A stretch of 64,000 nucleotides of DNA from Strix aluco. Taxonomy: Eukaryota > Chordata > Aves > Strigiformes > Strigidae. The translations under genes were made by a program, and so were the position numbers. The stretch is taken from positions 77,146,303 through 77,210,302 of the forward strand of contig NC_133935.1 in the NCBI RefSeq assembly GCF_031877795.1. Direction: 5' to 3'. Shown piece by piece: positions 14,771 through 27,438 of the stretch (position 1 is its first letter; each line of letters begins with the position of its first letter). A model generated the notes under the pieces. That model searched no databases. It saw only the letters and a list, made by a program, of their open reading frames with translations, and had not been told where the DNA came from.

Positions 14771-14812
14771 GAGAAGTGACCAGGAACCAAGTAAGTTACC
14801 CTTTTGTCTCCT

Positions 14813-14826
14813 TGACCTTTGACTCA
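14813..14826. promoter_or_regulatory. DR1-like nuclear receptor element overlapping an AP-1 site
   Basis: Read on the - strand, 14813-14825 is GAGTCA-A-AGGTCA, a direct repeat with one-base spacing in which one half site is perfect AGGTCA and the other matches 4 of 6 positions. DR1 elements are bound by PPAR/RXR and HNF4-type receptors. The last seven bases, 14820-14826, are a perfect AP-1 consensus TGACTCA. The pair lies about 160 bp upstream of the TATA box. Mammalian CD36 is a known PPAR-gamma target, which makes the position suggestive; binding itself is inference. Confidence 0.5.
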
Positions 14827-14971
14827 CTTGGATCAAAATTTCACAAAGATTGCAGCTGCTAAGTATATTACCACGAGATGTAGGTAGTGGCTTTTAGTCA
14901 GACTGCAAAAATAACACCCCCCAGCACCAATACAACTTAACTTTTTCTTCTGGCAAAAAGATAGAGGGAAC

Positions 14972-14994
14972 TGACGTCTCCTGGAATATATAAA
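14972..14994 (+). promoter_or_regulatory. CD36: Candidate CD36 core promoter: CRE-like site and TATA box
   Basis: A TATATAAA box lies at 14987-14994, preceded at 14972-14978 by TGACGTC, seven of the eight bases of a cyclic-AMP response element. Transcription would be expected to start about 25-30 bp downstream, near 15015-15020. Roughly 105 bp further on there is a perfect splice donor (AAG then GTGAGT), so the arrangement is that of a short non-coding first exon. The next CD36 exon begins about 3.8 kb downstream. A TATA box also fits the tissue-restricted, inducible expression of mammalian CD36. The start site is predicted, not measured, and birds may have additional upstream promoters. Confidence 0.6.
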
Positions 14995-15016
14995 CACTCC
15001 CTTGGAGTTTAGAGGC

Positions 15017-15123
15017 TATGCGCTTGGTGGGGAGATTTAGCTGCTTGTCTTCTCATAACTTGATACAAGTAATGTGTTAAGTACTTGTATGTTCAGCTGA
15101 AAAGTCAGTTGCTCTTATTCAAG
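15017..15123 (+). other. CD36: CD36 probable non-coding exon 1 (5' UTR)
   Basis: The exon is placed between the predicted start site downstream of the TATA box and a perfect donor, AAG followed by GTGAGT at 15124. It contains short upstream open reading frames: a four-codon unit at 15089-15100 and, if transcription begins at or before 15018, a 20-codon unit at 15018-15080 with an in-frame internal ATG at 15072. It has no frame continuous with the CD36 coding region. The exon is inferred from promoter and donor signals only; the start may be off by several bases. Confidence 0.55.
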
Positions 15124-18100
15124 GTGAGTCATATGATACAACAATTAAAATCAGAGGGTTTTCCTTGAAAATACTTTTAAAATCAGTTGGTGGAAAGCTA
15201 TTGAAAATATTTGTAATTTAAAATAAAATGACAGGATTTTGCAAAGCTGTTTGTGAGAAACTGAAATTTTACATGTATTAGTGAAATGGTTCGTTACTAT
15301 GTTAGCAATGGTATTTTATGCTCAGTATTGCTGGCTTTCCCAATTGCATTCTGTCTTTTGATATTTAAGATTCTTGAAACTACAGGTCTGGAGTCATGTG
15401 ACTTTATAAGAAATGCTTCTTTTTAAAGTGATATTTGTAGCATTTACTATTGGAGATTAAAAGCTCAAAACTATAATGTCAATGTATGCCAAAGATTAAA
15501 AAAAACAGACAGAAATGACCTCTTCCCTGCAAATGTATCTGTTAATAACTTCAGGATTTTTAATCCCACCATTTGACCTTGGAGAAACTGGAATTATGTT
15601 TAAAGTAACACCATGTTTCTGGGTTGAAACTCTTAATAGGAATTTTCAAAATCCATTTTAATTTTCACTATGTACACTGCTTCTTCCCCATGTAGTTACT
15701 CTCATTTGAGGCAATAAATGTGATTCTCTGTCAGAATTTAAGAAATGCCATGCCAAGTAATGTTTAAAAATTACTATTAGACCTGGAGAAGTCATTAAGA
15801 AAATATAGATAATATTTTCTTATTTTTATAAGGGCTTGCTTTAAACTGACATGTACAGAAGTATAAGTTAAGAAGGGAAGAAAAAATCTAATAATATTTT
15901 GCATTTTTCCTCCTATTCAGTTGCTTATAAATTGTCTTTTCAGAGATTTCAATGGACCATTTCCATTGTGAATATTCTATTAAGGACATTTGAAACAATA
16001 TTAAAAAGTACATACCCAGCACTGTAGAATGGGGTGAATATTCTTATTAATCCTGTAGTCAAATCTAAGTTTAAATGATACTGCAGTGTCATAGACAATA
16101 TCTAATTTTGTTATGGTACTTTCTATTCTGCTTAAGGTAAATAATTCTGGTGTGAATGTGAAGTCCCAGATGCAACTGCATTCTTATTGGAAATTTTTAC
16201 TTTAATCTTCATATTTTACATTCAGTTGTGGTAGATGAGAATAGCTTGTTGACTTCTATGTGAAATTGAGTGTTATGTTGTGAGTGCTCTTCATTGCAGT
16301 TGTGTAATGTATAATTTGAATTGCATAAATTGAGTTATGTCTAGACTTCTATTGCATTGTGCTTGGTGGGAGAAGGGTGAATATTTTACAATTTGTAAAA
16401 GCGTGGAATAGACACAAGTTATTACCAGCTAGTTGCTTTCTAGCTGTTTATTGCTAGTGCTCATGAGAGGTCACCTAGACTGCCTAACACAAAATAAATC
16501 CATTGGAACAGCTTGTAGAAACTTAGATGGATATGTATTTCAGTGGAAGGTGTATTTCTGTTGAATTTGAAAAACCAGTATGTAAGCCAAGAAAAAAAGT
16601 CTGACAATATCTAAAAGCCCTCTTTAAACACTTACGGAAGAGATAATATCAATTTTAAATTTTAAAACGTGTATTTCCACACTTTTAAAAAAAATCTGCT
16701 GGAATGGATAGCATTAAGAAAAAAAATCAACTTGAAATATGTACTTTTCAGAATTTGATTGCATTGAGAATTTCTGCTTCTCCTTAGATTTGCTACAATG
16801 TGTAACAGCAGTCAGATTTTTAAATCCCTGCACAATTTATCCAATGAGTTGCACAGCCATATCACAGTTCTGCTTTTGCCACATTAAAGATACTGCTCTG
16901 AACATATCTACAAAGATATGAGAATTTGTCCTAGTGACTTTCACTTAAAAGTTCTTCAGGTCCAATGAAATTCTAACTTGAGTTTTCTTTGAAGTTTGCC
17001 ATTAGCCACATTATGCATCCATCCACTATATCAAAGAGCCTTTAATAACTTGGTGGTTTTATAATTCAGTCAAGTCATCTTTTAGTTATCTTTGTGAAAA
17101 GTGCAACAAGTTGCATGGAAAGTTTGGGAAAATTGATTTTTTTCTTAATGTTACCCCTCTGAGTTTCTATTGCTGTTTTGTAAAAAGGCACAAAGTAACC
17201 TCTGGTAGAGAGGAGAGCCACTAAGTAAACCTGAGGTTCAAGTAAGGTGTATCTCCTCCAGCAGAAAAGCCAAGTTTAGAGCTGTAAAGAGACTCTTAGT
17301 CTCTAGTGAAAGTCAAAACCATTAGCCAAATCTGGTTTCTTTCTTGGCCCCTTATATGCGCAGGTAAAGCAATCAAAGGGTAAAGTTTTGATGTGAGAAC
17401 CACAAGGAATGACCAAGTGGCTGGTGGATAGACTGGCTGACTTTTATAGGAAGGGTATTTTTCTGAGATTGCAACTAGTCTTTTGGTCATTCTGCTTGCA
17501 ACTATCCAAGGAGAAATGACTAAAATACCAAACAAGCTCAGATGTGCAGAAATAGTCATTGTTAATGGCAAGGGAGACATAAACTGCTGCTAGTGCAAGA
17601 GCAGGAAAAAGGTGGGTTTCTAATGGAGATAGAAGAGGCAGTCTGGGCTCAGGTTACAGACATGATACAATTGTGAGTTTGGTAGGGCATGGGAGGACAC
17701 ATCAATCGTCTGCTGACCATGGCACCTTATATGTCAGTGCATGCTGTATGTGTACTTTTTTGAATAAAAGGAGCTCATAACTGAATTTATGAAAATAAAA
17801 CACATGTTATTCCTACACCTGCTTTACTATTTAGAAATCCATGAAGATTTTTTAGCCCTTTAATCCTCATGAGCAAACTGGGAATTCAGGTTGAGTTGTT
17901 CTTCCACTCCATCTTTCTGTTTACCTTTGCTCTCTGTGTTTGGCCTGAATGTGTAATTAACTCTGCAACTAATACCTGCTTTAAAATTGATTTGGAGATC
18001 ATTACATGTTAACAAACAGAAATTGGTAAGTATAAAAAGGATATGGACGATGACATCTAAAATAGAAAACAGCAGATTTTCTGTTAGCTGAAGGTCTAAA

Positions 18101-18959
18101 GCAAATAACAAACTTGTAAATTCTGTGGATGTGATTAATTCCCAAGTAAGAATAAATTGCAAATTGGGAAGCTCTTTGTCTCAGTTATTCATAAATAGTA
18201 AAGAATAGGAAAAAACATCACTGGAAATATGTTTTGCCATATATCTCAGCACTGGTATAATTCTGATTTTCTTTACAACACCTATCACTAGGGGCCAGGT
18301 AAGAATGCAGCTCTAAAAGGAAAATCCAGTCATGCCTTTGTCATGAAGTTGCTGAAACAAAGTTTTATTCCTTCAGTAGTAGACTGTGGACTGACAGAGA
18401 TCTGGCAAGACAGGCTTCTTGTAGGTACCTCCTCTTAGAGGCCACCATTTCCACCGAGGTGCTGATGGACCTTGAGGACTTCCTTACTGACATAATGCAG
18501 AAACAACCTGGGTAGCTCACACTAGTAGTGTAAACTCCTGGTTTTGACTGAAGTGGGACCCATGGACATTGCAGGATGTGATAAAATCAGAGGGCTGTAG
18601 ACTGCTCCTTTGGCACAGATTGATTTTAGAGAAGGTGCTTGCCTCAGAAAGAGTGTCAGCTGAATAATAATGTCAGTTTGCCCTAATGCAACAGAGCCAA
18701 AAAAAAAAATAATGAAAGAACTTATCCGTGTTTTAGAGAACTGGAGTAAAAAAAGATAGTGACAGGTAACAAGTGACTAGCTTGCCAAAAGTACATGAAA
18801 TTTTTTTTTCTTTTTTTTTTTTTTTTTGGCACTGTCTGCCACTGTCTGGCTGTTTTTGAAATGTTATCTTTCTAGTTGCTTCACCTCATGCACTTTGTAC
18901 TTTGAGCTTTGGAATGTGATTTTTGTTCACTCTCTCCTTATATTAGCAGCTTCTCTCAG
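15124..18959 (+). other. CD36: CD36 intron 1
   Basis: About 3.8 kb between the inferred non-coding exon 1 and the first coding exon. It is AT-rich and shows no gene on either strand. Just before its 3' end there is an interrupted T tract at 18801-18827. Another small non-coding exon could be hidden here and would not be visible. Confidence 0.55.
18801..18827 (+). repeat. Poly(T) tract in intron 1
   Basis: Nine T, one C and 17 T in a row. A simple homopolymer tract, likely length-variable; it is about 130 bp from the acceptor and is not needed as its polypyrimidine tract. Confidence 0.9.
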
Positions 18960-19242
<283 letters not shown>

Positions 19243-22200
19243 TAAATCTTGTGTTCTATTTCTGCTTTTTTCCTTTTTTTTCTTTATTAAACCTAGTTTT
19301 TGTAATATATGAAATCCAAACTTCCCTGGGAATAAATGCTGCAGCAATATTTTTTTAATATAGTAATTATATTGCCATGTTTACTTGCTTACTCTCTCAT
19401 GCTTCACATGAGAAGCCAAAATCTTGTTCTCAAGATGTGTTTTCAGTAATGTAATTTAGAAGTAAGCTTTTTTATTTTTATTTTAATTATGATTGTTTCT
19501 AGTTTCTTTAGTTTTCCCCCATGATGATCCACTTATTTATTTTTCTACATTTCTTATTTTGGTATTCACTCCATGCACTTATATTTATGTACTGTAAATA
19601 ATCTAAACAAACTTCTGATGCAGAATCTAATCCCATATTTATGCGCATTCAACTCACATTCTGTGACAATATGATCCAAATCAATGTGCTCCAGAAGACT
19701 GCAGGATCTGATCATATACATCTCCTTGATTCAAGGAGTGTGAAGAGTAATTGAAGTAAAGTTCTGTAGACCTGGCAGAGACAAATTTTCTTCTGTTTTT
19801 TCTTAGATGATTTTATGTCTTTAAAATCTAGTTTTGCCTTTAAAGAAAAATGAAAAATTAATTTGTTAAATCTTTGGTGAGAAGTGTGTATAACTGAGGG
19901 TCTAAACCATGGAGTAATCTGGAGTGAAAGGCCATGGAAGGACTGGGTTGTCCACCATGAAGACACTGCAGCCAAGGTGGGCTCTCCTACACTAAAAATC
20001 TATAAAACCTTAAGGTCTTTGGCTGATGGTTAGTCCTCCTAATGGTCTGCTGTGACGCTGAAGACTGTGGAGATCTTGGAGATACTTACTCTTCTGGAAG
20101 ACTGCCCTTAACAGGTACTGAAGTCAGTTGAGGAGGTGGATATATGAACTGTCAGGAAATGTTAAAGTGTTTGTTGAGGCTCTGCCTAGAATCTAGCATC
20201 ACTTTTTAAAAAATTGATTAAAATGGCTTCTAAACAACATTTTAATTTTGTCAGCAAACTCAGTGAAAACTTAACTGTAGATCAATTTTTCAATTATTGT
20301 ATTTTTTATGAAATTTTCAAATTTATAGACAATAAAATGTAATTCTCACAAGATAATGTCTCACCCACCTTGCAACATTTTTCAAAAAAGTCATACTTAC
20401 TATATTTGCAAATAATTTATATTGACTGACATATTGAGGAAATGGTAGGTTTTTTAGAAAGCACATAATTTTAAAACTGTGTATCTCCTTACATTAAATA
20501 TTTATTTTGAGTTAATTCAGAGTGTTGTCTTATGCCATTAAGAATTTCCAAAGCAAATTACACCTATTAGCAATGTTATTGTTAATGTTCATCTGTTTAC
20601 TTATAATAATGGACCAGCTATACAACATGGTTTGCAAAAGTCTACATATTAAATTATACCTGCATGAGTTCTTAGTGGTAAAGTGTTAGACAGAGTAATT
20701 TTTTCCTGAACCTCTTTATAATTTTCTGCATTGTGATTGTGTTTCAGATGCTTGTACCTATTTCAAGGCAGCTTGTTTGATGTATATAAAAAGGAAAATT
20801 TGAACCAGTATTCATATAAAACATAAAAGTAAATTTGTAAAGGCTTTAAGTAAATGGGTACTTTTTTTCCCTAAGCACAAGTCATACTGGATTATTTTCT
20901 TTCTATTTAGTATGCTGACTATTCAGTGAGACCATGAGACTCTTGAGACAATTCCTTTTCAGAAAAGATATGCCAAGGTACAACAGCTGAAATATATGAT
21001 CAATTCAGCAGATGCTCAAGAGGGTCTTGAATCTAACTAATTCTGATTTACCTGTGTTGATGAAAGGGCCAGTAAGAAAAACAAATATTTGTTATTCATT
21101 GCAGTTTTCTTTAGGATAAATATAGAGCTGACTGCAAAGGAAATGGACTTGCTGAGCAGATTATACTGAAAATACTTTTTTTTCTGAAATCTTTCACTCT
21201 GGAAAAGTCATTTTTTAAGGAACCATTTGGTATAAATGGATCAGTTACAATAACAATTTCATTTGGAATTTCTCAAGAACAGAGACTCTAGGACTGGAAA
21301 AAAACTAATGAGCAAGATGTTATCTCAGATATGGCCTGTAAGCATTTATATTTCCATTTGGAGTCACATGGGGCAAAAGCCTGTACTTAGGTCCTCGCCC
21401 ACTGGGTGAAAACAAATATCAAAATGATGTCTTTTTAATGAAAAGGAAAGACTGTTTCAATTATCGCCATTATAAGCAAAATTATGTCTTATATTCTGCA
21501 CAGTCCAAAGTTTGAAAAAATGTCCCCTAGTTTTTCCTCTGCCTATCCTATCTCAGAGTAAATCCCAGTTCTTTGCACAAGTTGACAGAAATGCAGTAAA
21601 ATCAAATCTGTATTTTTAGGGGAAGTGAATATTGCTGTAAAGTGTTATTGCTGGATTAGAGAAACTAATGTTGAATATTTTTTTTTTTCTCCTGAATGAA
21701 TAGTTTTAGGACACCTCATACTACAAGAAGTCAATTTCTCATAACTTAACTTGTTCTCAAGATTTGGTCAAATCACATTATTATCAATTTATTCTCAAGC
21801 TAGTCCAGCTGAACTTCTTAGCATCTCCCAGTAAATAGGGACAACTTTAGTTTCAAAAACTAATGCAGTCAATAGTTTTTACTGTTCTTGTTCTGCTAGC
21901 AGCAGAAGCCTGAGCATGCTTCCCTTAACCACACACCTTTGCAGTTTACCAAACGCTACCAGCCTCATTTCTCCTTTATTGCAGTCATAGACAGATTAAC
22001 CTGAGTAAACACTGCAGGACTCATTTTGCTGGAAGGCTGCATACTGTTGCAGCAAAGAGAAAGCATCTGCAAGTGTGTAGACAATCTCAGCTGCCCTTAG
22101 AAATTTGACAGAGACTCCCAGGGTTCAGGCAGTTATCTCCTGGCAGGCAGATGCTATTCTCAGCAACCCAAAGTCCATGTAACATGGAACACCAGGATGT

Positions 22201-24557
22201 CACCTCTTTATGTGTTCCAGTTTATTGACATACATCTGTGCTTCAACACAAAACACATTGCTATGTTTCCTAATGCCAGACTGCTTCACCTGTGTCTCAG
22301 ATCTTTTTTGGATAAGCCTTTTCCACTCCTGCTTCCAGTGGGGGAAACGGTTTTAAAGAATTTCTACATTATATATATTTTCAGAATCTTTTTAGAGGCT
22401 CTAAAGAAACTGTCACTTGAAGAGCACACTCAAAACGACACCACCACCACTAGCATCTTGGCATGGATCCACTGAACTAGATTAGTGCTAAGCTATTTCA
22501 GCTCTGATACTATTCAGGGAAAGGAGAGTTCCCTCTAAAAAAGTGCCTTTGATTTCAGTACCAAAGGGCAAAAATACTAGTTTCCCCAAACACTGAATCT
22601 ATCCAGAGTGGAGAGATGCTTTCCATGGAGGTCGTACAGATTTAGAAAACTGCCCTTGGTACAGTTAGGAGTGAAACATGAAAGATTCAGAGTTCTTTAA
22701 AAAAAAGGCTATCGAAAATACACCTTTTTAACTGACTTCACACATTTTGGTTGTACATTATCATGTCTGTTATGATTATTATTAGACATTATCATGTCTA
22801 ACATTAGAAAAAATGAAAAGGAAAGATGAATTCAAAGCAACAAATGAGAAAGCTTGCATCTGACACTGTTGAAAGGAGATATTTTGACATGGCCCTATTA
22901 CTACTTTTTGCCTTTCCCTCCCTTAAAACAATATTATTTATTTAGGCAAAATTCCCATCATTTCAGTTATGATAAATTTTTTTTTTTTCCAGATGATCAG
23001 CTTTTTTTTTTTTCCCTGTTAGGTCTAACCACTCAAACCCATTGGTAGCTGATTCATTTGCCAGAAAAATCTTTATCACCACTCGTCTAAGAGCTTTTGC
23101 TTTCTACCTGAGTGTGTGAGCTCAGGAAGTTAACAGAAGCCACATAATGTTATTTAATATATTGAATTCCTTATGAATGATAATACAGCATGGTGTATGA
23201 TTTGCCACAATACCTCAGTGCTGCACTCTTTCTGTAGAGTCCTCAGGGTTAGTCTCTGCTCTTTTTAGAAATAAACCCATCAATTTTAGCTATTATTATG
23301 TTTAGCCATCTGTCTCTTTACGTATCTGTTAACTATGATTGGCCAGATTATACCTCCTCAGCTACTGGAGGCATAGGAAGCACTTTAGTTTAAAATTGTG
23401 TTCATGAGATTCATATGCCACTTCTTAATCTAAACTAATGAAGATAAAGCAATTGCTGGTTCTCAGCAGAATGTGAGTGATCTAATCACACATATTCCAT
23501 CTATGATAAACTTGATTGGCTTCCATAATTTTTTATGATCAAGGATTGAAAAAGAACTAAAAGTTTTGATCCAACAAGGCCAGAATAAAAAGGCTAATAA
23601 TAACCTAATAATCATCACTTAAAAAGTAATAAATGGCTATTTGTACTTTCAGCTGCAAAATGGAAGAAGATTGTTTGCTTTCCTGGAATTTAACTTATTA
23701 CATTTTACAGAATTGTATTGATTCCTTCGGCTTACATATGCAGGCCAACACGTACAACACAGAGAGATAAACCAGTAACAATTTTGTTACAGCTTAGAGT
23801 ATTCATGGCATCTCTCAGTTCCCAGAAAATGGCATCTTTTGTCCATGTGGCCAGATCCTTTGTCGAGACAGCAACTTTGTCTTACATTTTGTATTTCTTC
23901 ATCAGAAATCATTATGGCTAAATTTAGCATAATGCAACAAAGTACAGCAAGCTTCTATTGCTGACTGGTCAGCATTTCTTGAACTTATGTATTGCCAGTT
24001 GACCCACCACAAGTTGGTGAAAAATTGTGTCAGAAACCAAAGGCGTTAAAGTTCCCATTGATTTCACTCAGTCTTGCACAATTTGGTCATGGGATGAACT
24101 TGGCTGTGTAGCAATTACATATTGTATAGCTACTTTTGATAACAATAGTTAAATATTACATAAGATATTAGAGCTGATGTAGGTTGACTAGGGAGTTGAG
24201 AACTGTTTCATATTATCAATAGTAAATTAGTAGTTTCCAAAATTGCCTTACCTTTCATAATATCACAAAGCATGGCAGTGCTACCAGGGAAATATGCAAG
24301 TGAGCAGCCATAGAGAGGTGTAATGTTTAGGGCTGGCCTTACCAGAAGTATGTGACAGAGACATACACACCTCCTTTGTGGGATAAAAGTTATTAACAAT
24401 AATGGCTGAATGCCACTGAAAATAATGGTCTTGCTCCCTTCCTTTCCCTCCTTCCTTTGTCCTCCTTCTTCCCTTGTTTTAACTCTGGTTCTCATCTGAT
24501 CCTTCCCCCTACTCACACCTCTGAGCCAAGTTGCTCACTGGTAGAAAGGTAATTCAG

Positions 24558-24580
24558 AAAAAAAAAAAAAAAAAAAAAAA
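24558..24580 (+). repeat. Poly(A) tract in intron 2
   Basis: An uninterrupted run of 23 A. There is no recognisable retrocopy or target-site duplication ending in this run, so I call it a homopolymer rather than the tail of a processed pseudogene. Confidence 0.9.
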
Positions 24581-26196
24581 GAAGGAAATAATCTTCCTCC
24601 AGTCCAACAGGAAGAAACAGCTCCCTGAGGAATGAGAGCTGGCATAAAGAAAGGGGGAGGCACATGGATCAGGTACTGTGGCTGTGGAAGCTGGCTTGAC
24701 CCTTTGGCTGCAGCACTGTCGGGTTGGATCAGCTGTGCCCTTGACCCACCCCAAGAGTGTCCACGATGGCATCAGCACAGAGTAAATGGTGGGCTGCAAA
24801 TCCACACAGTAACTCATTGGGACCTGGTTGTCCCATGTACTCAGGTCCCTGGGACCTCTTTCGTACAATGCCCAAAGTAATCTTCCTCTGTTGGCATTTT
24901 CTAAGGGTATAATATAGACATAGTGGTTATTCTTGAATGAAAAAATAAAGGAGAGCCCCTGCACCTCTTCAGGTGGACAGCAGATTTGTTCTAGCTTAGA
25001 TTGATAAGAAAGTACATAGTATAGTAAAGTGCAGTAAGAGGCAGTACAGAAAACACATGAAAAGGCTAATGACATAGCCTACAGCCTCAGTTTATATGGA
25101 AAATTGTCCTGGTTGCACTAAAAATCCAGTATAAAGTCCTGCAAACTCTTAGCTTTCCCTGCAACAGTAGAGAGAGGATTAGGAGAAATATCCACCCTTT
25201 GGAAAAAGTAAGATCACTTACATGGAGAATGCTGTGAGGAAGCATGTTCCTTATATCCTTCCAAGTCAACATAAAGTCATAAGATGTGATCATTGCAGAC
25301 TAAATATTTTTCAAAGTGCCCAAAATGTCTAAAGCAGAAATACTATTTCTGTGTCTCTCCAGGATGGGAGGAGAGATCCTATGGCTCAGACACTCTGAAC
25401 AAACCTATCAGTGGCAGAAGAGTTAGCATATCATTCTGTGCTATTAAAAACCCTAGCAAAGGATTTATAAGGAGAGGGAGGAATGGATGGAGGGGAAAAT
25501 TTCTTTTAAGAAGTAAATAACACTACTTTAAAATCTACTGTCACAAGATTGAAACTTCTCTATTCACATCTGTGCCTGTGTGTTTTTGACTTCTAGAGAG
25601 ATTATTTTGTCCTCTTGACCATATAGCTGCCAGGATTCCTTAACCCTTTTCCTAGCCCAGTTACACAGAAGCAGGAGGTCAAATCCTGGCATCTGCCCCC
25701 ATCCCAGGACCCTGCTGAGTACAGATCATAAACAGAATCTGAGCAGACTGAGTTGCACCTTTCTTTATATCAGCCTGTTTCTCCCAGATCCTTTGAGCAA
25801 TTCTCTGTGGAAACTGAAAAGGAGATTTCCAAATCATGTAAGCTTTTCTCTCTTCATCAAGGAGATGGTCTGCCCCATGCTGGATCACAGCTGTGATAGA
25901 GTTTTGGCCTCCTGAGGTTTGCAAAACAAGGCTGAAGAGAATTTTAGCTGTACGTCTGAGTGCAAGACCTCAAGCTGATAACACATTTGCTGCGACAAGG
26001 TTTCCTTCCCCTCTCACACAAATGCACATAAATTATGGCAGATATTCAGAGAACAAGCCCAGTGCTTTACACCACTAGCACGGCATTTTCAACTCCACCA
26101 TACAAACAGGCTATCCAGAGACAGAGCCCTGTGTTATGCGTTCTCCAAGACATGATATTCATTTTTAACTGCAGTGGTTCTTAATTGGCAGTATTC

Positions 26197-26215
26197 TTTT
26201 TTTTTTTTTTTTTTT
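26197..26215 (+). repeat. Poly(T) tract in intron 2
   Basis: An uninterrupted run of 19 T, about 1.1 kb upstream of coding exon 2. Confidence 0.9.
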
Positions 26216-27277
26216 CTTTTGATGGTGCCTGCTAAGCAAACTCTAGAGGCAGAAACTTAAGCTAGAAACAAACTCTAGCAACTTATAATTTAAAAGGTCT
26301 TTCTTGCTATCTGGAGGGATTCCAGCCTTTTTATTCCTGGAACTCTATGAACTGTGCAAATTAACTAATTAATATTGCAGCATTCTATTAAAATAAGCAT
26401 TTTGGAGCTTGGAGTCAGGCAGCCTAGATTTTTCTTCTTATTGAAAAAACTTTTCAGAATTTTTACCACTAAGGGGAAAAACTACATTATCCCAGGGGTT
26501 TGGGAAACTCATATAGAAAGAGGCCTGATGTAGACCAGGAAAAGCAGGCATTCCCATGTCAATACAGGAAACATACCTTCAAACACTCCTTTTCACTGTA
26601 CAGTCCCAAAGACTGAAGACATTGGGTGCTACAGACATAAAACTGTTGGTCACTCTAGAAGGGTTCATGATGTCCTGTCTTGTCCTTATAGCAGATTTTG
26701 CCCTCATTCTCTAGACCTGGAAAACTTTCCTAATAAAATGTTATCAAAACCTCAGAGACTTCTTAGAAAGTATCAGTTTTGGTAACAAGAGTTTTCTGAC
26801 AAAAAACAGTCCTGCAAGAACACTGTTTGCTTTCTCTGGGTACAAAATTACTAAGTGTCTGAGTAATGCTCAGAGATAAGTCTTGTTTCCTCCCCTGGGA
26901 TATTTGCAAATGTATTAAAAGTAGTTTATGGATTCTAAAAACTTCTAAAAATATTTTATTTTTACAAATTCTCAGTGGATTTGGCAAGTGTTTGGGCAAC
27001 GCCCTATCACAGCAGTTGGAAAGTTTTGCTACTGGCTACAGTAGCAATTATATCAGCTTTGTGGTCCCACTTTAGGGGGACACACTTTTGTTCTCACTGA
27101 ATAGCAATGTCAGGCTGCCTTCAAAAGTTTGCCAAAAATGTGTGCTGTATACCTCCTATTGATGATAAAATAGCTTCATTTCCTTCTTGTTTGGAAATCT
27201 ACAATCATCTGGAAAGTAAATGAAGCTCGTGATTATTTTTTTGTGGTTAAATTTAGCTTTGATTTTTTTCCTTTTAG

Positions 27278-27438
27278 GAAGCTGTCATTTCAAATGGTAC
27301 CATTGCTTTTGAAAATTGGCTTGTGCCAGGAAGTTCAGTTTACAGACAATTTTGGGTTTTCCATGTGCTAAATCCTTCTGAGGTATTAAACCAAGGAGCA
27401 CGTCCACAACTTGAACAAAGAGGACCTTACACATACAG
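27278..27438 (+). CDS. CD36: CD36 coding exon 2 (residues 41-94)
   Basis: Acceptor TTTCCTTTTAG ends at 27277 and donor GTAAGC begins at 27439; 161 bp, leaving two bases of the Arg94 codon. This is the start of the extracellular domain. The pattern GTIAFENW, VYRQFW and QRGPYTYR is typical of the CD36/SCARB family. T92, the ectodomain phosphorylation site described in human CD36, and P90, the residue altered in the human P90S deficiency allele, are both present. A sequon lies at N46, which the human protein does not have in that place as far as I recall. Confidence 0.96.

Noticed and set aside
1-14800. GNAT3 (gustducin alpha) exons, expected upstream of CD36 in mammals
   Set aside because: I looked for conserved G-alpha motifs on both strands and found none; the gene is probably beyond the left edge or absent.
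24400-24600. Processed pseudogene ending in the poly(A) run at 24558-24580
   Set aside because: No gene-like sequence precedes the run, no target-site duplication is apparent, and poly(A) retrocopies are rare in birds because CR1 does not use poly(A) tails.
24554-25075. 173-codon open frame on the - strand in CD36 intron 2
   Set aside because: Its C-terminus is a run of phenylalanines from the 23-base homopolymer, no domain is recognisable, a second unrelated frame of 82 codons overlaps it on the + strand, and it lies inside a well-defined intron.
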